A DNA stretch of 64,000 bases from Halictus rubicundus (taxonomy: Eukaryota; Arthropoda; Insecta; Hymenoptera; Halictidae), in contig NC_135149.1 in NCBI RefSeq assembly GCF_050948215.1, forward strand, positions 5,623,001 to 5,687,000, read 5' to 3'. Every line of letters starts with the position of its first letter. Within the stretch, counting starts at the first letter, position 1. This document shows positions 25,255-36,400 of this stretch, piece by piece. Below the pieces are notes generated by a model, which ran no database searches, was not told the origin of the DNA, and saw only the letters and a program-made list of their open reading frames with translations. Both the position numbers and the translations under genes were made by a program.

Positions 25255-26202
25255 TGAAGGAATAGGGTTATGTAAGGCGGGTGCCTTAGAATAAGTATTC
25301 ACAAATCAGGTTTACGTGACTGAGTCGTTTATTTCTTAATGTGAAGTCGCGATAGCGTCCGGTATAGTTAGCCTAGCGCTATTATGAATCTAATTGCTGT
25401 GACTCGGCGCGACAGAACTTTTACTGCGATTTAACAGCGACCGGACGAGACTATGACTCGTGTTGTAACTAGACTGTAGTTATGACTCGGCTGTGACTAG
25501 ACCGCTCGACTAGACTCTTCGCGTCGGTAGTTTGCTGCCTTATATTCTCAAAAATGCTTCTCGACTGATTGGTGGAAGTCCTTTCGAGGAACTTCCACCA
25601 ATCCGTGCATTTTGCATAACACGCCCAAGTTCCACGCCCCTCGTGCGTGAGAAGGGTGAGCGCTACGTTTCGTTAAAAATCTAATTTTGGTGATGCAGCG
25701 GGGTATCTTCCGGGCCCAGTGCCGTACTGCTAACTGCGGTACGTGGCTGCTGGCTTACGTCAACGGGCCCAGCTTTCCCGGGTGATAGAAACCAGGCACG
25801 CGTCGCTGGGACACTCTAAAGGCTCGTACAGACCTGAACATTTCGACGAACATTGCGCCGAACAGCGACCGAAACGCAAAATCGCGCCGTTCGGATCGCC
25901 GAAATGAATGTCGATTTTGAGTTTCGTTCGCTGTTCGGCGCAATGTTCGTCGCAATGCTCGTCAAAATGTTCAGGTCTGTACGAGCCTTAAGCTGGAGAT
26001 CCTTCGACTACCCAAAATTTATGGCGTCCACTTGCGCTATTGAGTTCGTCGCTAGGAACTACAAGGACACATCTGTCCGCTAAGTGGCCAAAAACGTTAA
26101 AGACGTTTTCTCACAAATAGCGTCTTATGCTGTGCAAACCATAAATCTCTCTTGGTGCTGGTGCGCTGAAGACTTCTCTTCCGGCGCCCAGCTAGCCGCT
26201 AC
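25255..26202 (-). mobile_element. Gypsy-type solo LTR, assembly copy B
   Basis: Duplicate of 16616-17563, including the nested Harbinger-like MITE at 25820-25988, which carries the T variant at 25946. Confidence 0.8.
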
Positions 26203-27080
26203 AGCAGTACCGCAACATTGGCAACTGTTTCCTCCAACACCACTTTCCTCACAAACCCAATAATATAACTTATCCCTATATTGATTCTTTTTAAATATAA
26301 AACCATCAATTACAATTTTTTGTTATCCACGAATAGACGAAATAACTTCCGTCAGTCCTTCAAAATTAATCTGGGCTGTCGAACTCATTGCATTTGTTTT
26401 ACGAACACTTTAACACTTTTGTTGTGTTACACAACAATTACGTACAAAAGCAGGAAACGTACTGACACATAGCAGCATCACAAATTGGGGTGAATAATAA
26501 CAACAATTTCTAATGTAGCTATGAGTTCGTGCAAATTTGTTCGTGGAAACGAATGAACTCAAACCTGTCGCTAAACATGGACTGTCGATGAAACCATTTG
26601 TCGACAATTTGTCCGTGTCGATGAAAACATAGTTTCGATCAAATCATGTCGATGAAAACATTTGTCGACAATTTGACCATGTCAATAAAAACATAGTGTC
26701 AACGAAAGTTAATGTCGGTCAAATCGTATCGATGACAACAGTGTCGGTGAAATGAGTTGTCGACGATCCCAGGGTAACTCATTGTACTAGCCTACATACT
26801 CTTCCATATAAAAAGTATAGTGATAAATCTTTCAATGTTGCCAATAAGAACAAGTACAATACTTTTGTAAGTAAAATCTATTTATCTAAAAATTTTAGAA
26901 TCCGGTTGAATTAGTTACTTTTTAGTCTTTGGTGTTAAAAACAGGATGAACGATTTTTTACAGTCAAATTCGATATCATCTATTGACCAACCAAATAAAA
27001 TCAATTTTTCAGGAGTTTGCAGAACATTGACTGAACATTGACTTGAACATTTGATTGCTAGCTGCTGAATAGCGGGGACA

Positions 27081-27416
27081 ATGGCGAGTTACTTGGAACT
27101 TTTCTACGGTGTTGCTTTACTACTTATCGCTTTCTATTATTACCGTGTGTACAAATTTCGTTTCTGGAGAAAACGTGGCGTAGCTGGACCAAAACCTCAC
27201 CCGATTTTCGGCAATCTCTTGGATCTAACCCTTGCAAGAGTAACTAGAGCAGACGTAGTAGAGAACATTCGTAAGAAATACAAACATGAACCTGTGGTTG
27301 GATTATTCGAAGGACTGTCACCTATTCTTGTTCTACATGATCCAGATATTATAAAGAACGTCCTAATCAGGGACTTCTCCTCCTTTGAAGAACGTTCAGA
27401 TAGGGTTCACGAACGG
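27081..27416 (+). CDS. P450 exon 1
   Basis: Residues 1-112: signal-anchor helix, hinge and start of the N-terminal beta domain. ATG in the context ACAATGG. Donor GTATGT follows a complete codon (phase 0). Confidence 0.9.
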
Positions 27417-30400
27417 GTATGTATAACACCAGACAAGTGTAAATGAAATTTTATTCAATTACATTCAATAGTATTCAATGTAATTAATTTTAGATATGAG
27501 ATTGAAATATACTCGCAATGATGTATTTGATCTTTTTTTACTGAGCCCTAACATTTTATTCAGTTATTCATTTCCCCTTCAAATACATGAAAATGTATCA
27601 AATAATCTTGCATTGCTAAAAATATAACTTATAATAAATACACTGTATAGATACATGAATCTACTTGTACCAGAAGCTCCGCCATGAATAGCACTATCAA
27701 ACGAATTCTAACGTTTTTTGTGTTATGGTAAACAAAAAGTGATTCCGAAACTGTTGATTCTAATTCTAAAAATACTGAACGCGAATTAGAAAATTTTTTC
27801 AGCATCGTCAATTTTTAAGAAATTTGAATGATTGATTTAAATTATCATTTGGTAATGCTAATAAAAGAGAGTAACTACATTTACTGTTGAATGAAATAGT
27901 ATCGAATAAGACAATCCAGTAATTCAATTCTTACTTGAGTTTTCTTACTGGAACATAGCAAACGATTTAACACAAAATATTTAGAATAGAATCATTGAGT
28001 GATGCTACTTTTACGGCGATTTAACTAAACAATATTTACCTGACAAAATGATTTCCTAAAATGTTTACAGACTGAACCCATGTCCCTGAATTTATTTCAA
28101 TTAGACGCAACTAGATGGCGACAGCTAAGACCGAAAATAAGTCCGGTTTTTACATCAGGAAAACTGAGAAACATGTTCGGACTTGCAGTGGAATGTTCAA
28201 AAAACTTAGAAGCAAATTTAAATAAATTAGTTGCAACAGAAGAACCAATCGAAGTTAAACAAATGTTCTCACGCTTTACAATGGACGTGATTGGTAGTTG
28301 CGCCTTCGGAATTGATATGAGCGGTGATGGCGAAAAGGAATCGGAGTTTCGTCGAATGGGCAACCGTATTTTCGATTCATCCATTGAAACCACTTTACGA
28401 TTAAAAACAAGACAGTTCTGGCCGGAATTGTACGATTTACTTGGATATGTAGTGCCTGAAAAGACGTTAGCTACTTTCTTCACGAAAACTGTCATGGACA
28501 TGATTAAGTATAGGAAGGAGCACAGCATCTATAGACCTGATTTCCTTAACGCGCTCATAGAATTTAGAAACCATCCAGAATGGTTCAAAGGCATAGGTAA
28601 GTTACTTATTGTCCATAAAACTATGTTTACAAGACTAATCTACGATATACAGTAATGCACGGTTAAATGGTACAATCAAATGGCTCAAATTAAACTGCCT
28701 ATGAATCATTCGATAGACCGGGAGGGTAGTTATGGAGCAAATTATGGGAATATTTTGGTCAGCTTATCCAAAATGGAGCCCCTCCGCCTCGATGGCGGTC
28801 GGCAGCCAGGACCCGCGCGATTTAGGAAACCACTTTTCATGGCGACTTTATGCGATTACGGCTAACGTAACAGTGACAAGATAATTTTGGCAGCTCGGTA
28901 ACCCTAAAGCGAAAAAACGAAAAATGTGCGATAATGAAATAAAGGTGCGATACTGTCGCTTCCCACGGCCGGACCTTATGGGATTGCGGTTTTCCTAAAG
29001 GTCGGATTTCCTAAGCGCGTCTGGACCCAGCGTTTTGAGATTCTGAGGCCTTTTATACTCCATTCGTCAAACTTTGTCAGACGCGATCGCATGCTATTGC
29101 AAATTACTGTTGTTACTACTTAAAGAAGAAGAAGAAGATGACGAGATTCTTTTAAGAATTTTTATGAAAAAACGACGAACACAAATAGAAAATATATGTG
29201 AAAATCAAAATGAAGAAGGTCACTACAACAAATTACTAGGGAACTATATACCGAGTGATGGAAGAATAGCTAGAGAATTTTTTTAGAATGAATACTCTAA
29301 AATAGTCTTTGGAAGTTATAAACATGTACGCTTCTGGAAGTTACCCCAGACCCTGGGGTCTGGCTTTTAACTCAATGACGATAATTAGCGTGTCATTAAC
29401 CTTTAGATACCATACAGGACACAGGTAGGTTCGCTAAGTGCGCGACCACCCCTGGACTCAGAGCATCTTGAAGCCGCTTTCTTCGCATTAGTTTTCGAAT
29501 CGTGTGTACTAAATTCCTCGAAAATAATGGATTTTTTCGCCGGATAATAGATTTCACAACTTAATAAAAAAATTTATTTTTGTATTGCCTAATAGTGAAC
29601 CAAAGTTCGATTTTAAAAAAAATTTTTTTACGGAGATACACCTATGCATGGTAAACAAACTTTTCTTCTCTCCTGGGAATTCATCAGTTCTCAGTGCGAT
29701 TGTCATGTAGTTCTTTCGCCTACAATTGAATAATTAGGGTTCGACAAGTCGCGTGGGTAATAACCCAGTCTAGTCTACTAATAGACTGCGAATGTTTATG
29801 CAATATTATTTTTTTATGAAATATGTTTTGTCATTAGGAGATTCTAAAAATATAATTTTTATTTTGCATATTGCGTATGTTTTGCATATTTTATGTTAAC
29901 GATATATGTACAATGCATATTCCGTGCATATGTAATAATATAAATAAAAACATACGATTATACACAGCGATTATAGACAGTTAATTAAAGAAAAGTCGCA
30001 TTTAAAGACATCATTCTATTTTAATTTTAATTTCTGCCGTCGCGTAATGAGATTAAAAATACAATACTGACAACATTGAAATGACGTAAAAAAAAAACGT
30101 TCAACACAAAATCTGTTGACATTATCGTATTTTCCCCTTTGAACAGTTTCATTTCACTTTTGAAACTTTCATTTACCATCATACTACAAAGAAAATCAAG
30201 TGTTCTGTTTTTCGTGACTCACCCTGTATATAGAAGTTATATTGTATTGAAGTTTAGAAGTGGCACCTATGAAATTAATTTAGCAATACGATCTTGTCAT
30301 CAGCACTATCCTCAATTCTTTTCATATTTTTTCTGTGATGCGCCGTAGTTAAAAATGATAAAAACCAATTGTTTCAACGTTTTTCAAAGATTTACTTATT

Positions 30401-33400
30401 CTTTTTTTGACACTTTAGGTAAATTATACACTGATAAGCATTTGAACTTTCAGAGAAGCACTTTGAAAATTACTGACAAAAACAGTATACTAATATATTT
30501 CGTGCCACAGTTTTATGAAAAATTCGTAAAATATTGAATAATTATTTTCAGAGTTAACGGACACACTGCTTACTGCTCAAGCTTTCACTTTCTTCGCGGC
30601 CGGATCTGATACATCTTCGACTGCTATGAGCTGGGCTCTTTGTGAGCTAGCTCAGAATCACGATGTGCAAGATAAACTGCATGAAGAAATGAAGGCATAT
30701 CATGCTAAGTACGGCGATACCTTCACGGTTGAGTCTCTGAAAGAGTTGAAATACTTGGATAAAGTATTCAAAGGTGAACACATAAGCATATTACATATTA
30801 TTATATATATATATATACATATACAGTATGTCCGTTTAAAGTATCCTCATGTGATTATTTCTGTAAATAGCAAAAATACGAAAAAATGTTTCCGGTGATA
30901 GTTGTTTGATATTATGGGGTAAATATCACCACAACATCTCAACTACATTGAGACGAGTTAAATACACTACTTACAAGTGAGCCGTTGTTGAATGGTTAAC
31001 TGTCAAAGTTAACGTGCCACCGACTTAAGCATTACGCGATGTACATCACAAAGAGGTTACTCCAATATCCTTGGCGCTTTTTTCAATCGAAACCAACTTG
31101 CTGCTTTTCATTTTATTTTAATATTGAGTTGTAGTAACGAAATCGTTCGGGAAAAATGTCATAAAAGTAACAGAGTCCAATTGAGCAACCTCCACGAGGT
31201 GTACATCGGATAATGTTAATGCCAACAGTATGTAAACAATTCGTCCCAAAGTAGACTAACATATAAGCAATAAAAAGTATAAGTAAAAGTATAAGTATCC
31301 TTTTAATAAGGAGGATGTTAAAAAATGGTGAAATGGGTACCTCAGACGCCTAAAACATTAAAAAAAAATTTATTCTTCAGGTTCTAAGATATTATAAACC
31401 CACCGTTATTCTTTGGCAAATAAAACCTACTGTGGATACAAGATTTATTTAAACACTGCATTTCCGATTCTCGAAACATTGTCGATATTCCAATTGTAAT
31501 CATTTCGTACAAACAAATAGTACAACCATGCCTGACTTATTTTAAAGCGTCAAGCCTCTACTTACGGAAAGCAGTGTTTATTTACATCTATGATATTTTT
31601 GCATGATGTAGCAGATGGGAAACTAGGGACTAAAAAAAAATGTTCCGAAAAAATGCTGCGAATTCAAACGTCTCCGAAAACCTTCAAAAGAATTCGCGTA
31701 AATGAAACTGCCATACATTTGAAGATTGAAACCTCTTTACAACGATTCCTTAAAAATTGATGTACGATTTGTTTTCACTGTTTTATTGAATAAAAATGAA
31801 GAACGAGTTCGGGTCGTGTAAAGCCCTCATGGTGTAACTTATAGGTATGTACGTTTATAAGTTTGCGACACATGTCTCACTCAAAGCTCGATAAAACGAA
31901 TTAAAAAATCGTGCACCAATTTTGAAGGTGTCGTAAAGAGTTGAAAATCTATGGTAGTTTCAGTCACGTTAAAAGGTTTTCCAAAATTTTCATAAATATT
32001 TCAATGTATAGCAATATCGAGAAAAAAAGCGCGTCTTCAGTTTCTTGGCTCGCTACATCAAGCAAAAATTCTTAGAAAATATGAAGGAAGTATTATGAAA
32101 CTAGAGGCTTCTAGCTTTAAAGCGAGTCCAAATATTGTCTTACGATCGTAATATGCTTTCGTACATTAGTATAGTTTTTATGAAATTAAGGATATTATAA
32201 TCACAACTTACTCTTTTAAATACAAATGTATACTGTTTCGGTACTTTAATAGAACAATAATATGGGTAAAATATTTATTTACATAAGGACGGTATTCCTT
32301 TTGAAATCATAATATGCTCCACACTCTTAAACGGGAGTGTACACGTACACACATAATAAATTATTAATGCAAAGTAAGTTGTTACAATATCACTAAATTT
32401 CGTTGCCAAGCATCTCATACAGTTTTCAACTTTTTTAAACGAATTTATATGCTCTTTCATTTATATCTAACAAGGAAAGAACAATGAATATTAAGAATAT
32501 TATCGGTACAGGTGCTGAAAATACATTTAAACGATAAATATCGCATACATGCTATTCAATAGAATGTAATTATTAGTTCTAGTGATATTATTATATAAAA
32601 CTAGTTTTACTTAACTCATTTTTAGCTTTAGATCTTACTATAGAAATGAAATTTTTTTATTTTTGTAGAAACATTAAGGAAATTCCCTGCTGGGGTAACA
32701 ATTGAGCGAAAAACAACGTCTGAATACACTTTTGATACTTTGAAATTTACAATACCAAAACTGATCAATATATGGATTCCAGTTTTTGCAATACATCGAG
32801 ATCCTGAAATTTACCCAGATCCTGAAAAATTCGATCCTGAAAGGTTTAACAAAGAAGAAGTACTAGCTCGACATCCTATGCACTACATACCTTTTGGCGA
32901 CGGACCAAGAAATTGCGTTGGTATGTACCGGCATATTGCAACCATATTTCTGAAAACCTGTTCCTTTTTTTTCTTCACTGTTAAAAAGAAAGTTTAATTC
33001 AGTCATACCACTCCTGTTTAGTTACTTAAAACCGTGCTAGGTAGTTCTTGTTTTAAAGGGTGAGATGTTTTGAGCGGTAGAATGATTAGTAGAACTTGTT
33101 GATAACAATAACTTTGAATTTAATGATAACAACTGTACAAAGATGTGGTGTAAATGCGGACTAGCTGAGGACTGACTGAAGACTAACTGCTCGCACGCAG
33201 AGATGGGTTTGCAGCGGCTAGCGGGGCGCCGGAAGAGAAATCTTCAGCGCACCAGTGTTACGTGCTATGGCTTCCCTTTGGGAGAGCCTGTAACGAGGAC
33301 CGAGAAAAGGCGAGCGGCAACCTCTTCTCGTAGGCGGATCGCTCGTGAAAAACGTGGCAACGAAAGGAGATTAACAGAGGTTTCGGGAAAACAGTTTATT

Positions 33401-36400
33401 AAAAAAAAGAGAGAAAGACAACGTTTTGATAAATTAACGGGAAATTATAATATAATATAAAATAATAGATAGGAAAGTAAAATATAAAATATAAAATATA
33501 AAATATAAAATATAAAATATAAAATATAAAATATAAAATATAAAATATAAAATATAAAATATAAAATATAAAATATAAAATATAAAATATAAAATATAAA
33601 ATATAAAATATAAAATATAAAATATAAAATATAAAATATAAAATATAAAATATAAAATATAAAATATAAAATATAAAATATAAAATATAAAATATAAAAT
33701 ATAAAATATAAAATATAAAATATAAAATATAAAATATAAAATATAAAATATAAAATATAAAATATAAAATATAAAATATAAAATATAAAATATAAAATAT
33801 AAAATATAAAATATAAAATATAAAATATAAAATATAAAATATAAAATATAAAATATAAAATATAAAATATAAAATATAAAATATAAAATATAAAATATAA
33901 AATATAAAATATAAAATATAAAATATAAAATATAAAATATAAAATATAAAATATAAAATATAAAATATAAAATATAAAATATAAAATATAAAATATAAAA
34001 TATAAAATATAAAATATAAAATATAAAATATAAAATATAAAATATAAAATATAAAATATAAAATATAAAATATAAAATATAAAATATAAAATATAAAATA
34101 TAAAATATAAAATATAAAATATAAAATATAAAATATAAAATATAAAATATAAAATATAAAATATAAAATATAAAATATAAAATATAAAATATAAAATATA
34201 AAATATAAAATATAAAATATAAAATATAAAATATAAAATATAAAATATAAAATATAAAATATAAAATATAAAATATAAAATATAAAATAAAATATGAAAT
34301 ATAAAATATAAGTGTCGGGCTCTAACGTTTTTCGAAAATGCGGGAGCACTCTGCGAAGGGAGTGAGATCGGGAGTCTCCTGGTGGGTGGCTTTGGGGGGG
34401 GGGGGGGCTTGGCGTTGAAGTGTAGTCCGGCTTCTTGTCGGCAGCCTCCTGGCTTCTGGTGATGTAGGAATACAGTCCCTCCCTCCTCGTCTGTTCTTTT
34501 GAGTGGGACTGATTGCAGGGGACAGTGGGGCAGCAGTGTCTCAGACCTCAACGTGCTAGTGACACGCACCGGATCCGTCTGAGTCAACTGGGGAGTAATC
34601 ACCTTAAGCGAGCTTGTGGGTTCTCCAAAAATTCGGTCTTCGCCGGGGGTATATATGTGGGAGGTCTAATATCTTTAACAGCGAGAAAGTGACTGGGGGT
34701 CCGTGGTCATCTGGTGGCGGGTGGCGTGACTAACAGTGGGGTGACGGCGCAAGGGTCGGAGAAGTGTGCGTGGAGGGGGTTGACCGCGTTCGGCGTGAGG
34801 CAGGAGCGTTGAAGTGTTGTTTCCAGGCGTTTCCTGGAAATCGTCGCGTTTCCCGCGCGGGAACGTGACACCAGCACCAAGAAAGATTTATGGTTTGCAC
34901 AGCATAAGACGCTATTTGTGAGAAAACGTCTTTAACGTTTTTGGCCACTTAGCGGACAGATGTGTCCTTGTAGTTCCTAGCGACGAACTCAATAGCGCAA
35001 GTGGACGCCATAAATTTTGGGTAGTCTAAGGGTCTCCAGCCTAGAGTGTCCCAGCGACGCGTGCCTGGTTTCTATCACCCGGGAAAGCTGGGCCCGTTGA
35101 CGTAAGCCAGCAGTCACGTACCGCACTTAGCACGGGGCCCGGAAGACACCCCGCTGCATCACCAAAATTAGATTTTTAACAGCACGACACGCTCACCCTT
35201 CTCACGCACGAGAGGCGTGGAACGTGGGCGTGTTATGCAAAATGCACGGATTGGTGGAAGTTCCTCGCAAGGACTTCCACCAATCAGCCGACAAGCATTT
35301 TCGAGAATATAAGGCAGAGACTACCGACGAGGAGGGAGTCACGAAGAAGTCACAGCCGATTCTGCGCCGAGTCACTTAGAGTCGGGTTGCAGTCCGGTCG
35401 CTGTAAAAAACCGCAGCCCAAGTTCAATCGCGAGTCAAGTGAATCGTGAGTTTAGTTGAACCACCTCGGACGCTCTCGCGACATCATTCTATTTGTAAAT
35501 AAACGACTCAGTCACGTACGCCTGATTTTGAGCATTTATTCTAAGGCACCCGCCTTACATAATCCTGTTCCTTCATTGGTGACCCCGACGTGATCAGGGT
35601 GACTGAGTCGCATCACGCGCATTTTTTTTCTCTCGAAGTGCGTGTAGTGCAGTGATATTGAAATGGAGACAACGACGCTAGAAGTCAGCAAGGTCGCCAT
35701 CAGGATCCCACCTTTCTGGCCTGAGCAACCCGAACTGTGGTTCCGCCAAATCGAGGCACAGTTCGCCCTAAACGGGATTACAGCTGACACGACAAAATTT
35801 TATTACATACTGTCTCAGCTCGAGCCCAAATACGCGGTGGAAGTGCAGCATATTTTTATAAACCCACCGGAGGCCAACAAATATGGGACATTAAGGTCCG
35901 AACTTCTGAAGAGGCTGTCGGCGACCCAAGGAAAAAGGATCCGGCAGCTGCTGGAGCAGGAGGAAATAGGCGACCGAACCCCGTCGCAATTCTTACGCCA
36001 TATGCGGAACCTCGCAGGTACCACAGTCAGCGACGAGTTCCTGCGGACCCTGTGGTCAGGTAGACTACCCAACGTGACCAGAGCCATCGTCTCGGCTCAG
36101 TCAGACCTGCCATTAAGCAAGCTAGCCGAGATAGCCGACCAGATCCACGCGGAGGTGCAGCCAGCCCAGGTAGCCAGCACGTCGGCCCCAACGCAGTCCG
36201 ACCGCCTGGCAGAGCTCCTGATCGACCGATTGGAGAAACTGGAGCTTCGAATCGCCGAAACATCCCGACCTTGCAGTCACAAGGGAAGCAGGACGCCCAG
36301 ACGGAGTCGGTCTTCGTCCAGGTCATCGCGTAAGACGGAGAACGTCTGCTGGTACCACCAGAGGTTTGGGAAGGAGTCCACCAAATGCCACAAACCGTGT

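Larger units (their letters stand above)
21497..26776. mobile_element. Long-TIR element, assembly copy B
   Basis: Duplicate of 12858-18137, with the same arms, nested MITE and solo LTR. Probably the same genomic insertion represented twice. Confidence 0.7.
21428..29966. repeat. Copy B of 8539-bp direct duplication (starts at N gap)
   Basis: The same sequence as 12789-21327, shifted by 8639. It continues without a break into 29967 onward, where P450 exons 3-5 follow, so this copy is the one joined to the rest of the gene. Confidence 0.95.
33210..35575 (+). mobile_element. Gypsy LTR in P450 intron 4, split by another LTR
   Basis: Starts TGCAGCGGCTAGC and ends ATCCTGTTCCTTCA, homologous over its length to the solo LTR at 16616-17563. 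A 1615-bp insertion (33256-34870) interrupts it near its 5' end. Immediately downstream are a primer-binding site and gag, so this is the 5' LTR of a truncated element. Within the LTR, 35250-35285 is a hairpin around GGTGGAAGT...ACTTCCACC. No 3' LTR was found. Confidence 0.75.

Noticed and set aside
33399..34602. Long minus-strand ORFs of 316 and 385 codons
   Set aside because: They translate the TATAAAA array into a Tyr/Ile/Leu/Phe repeat. The frame is open only because the heptamer has no stop in that register.
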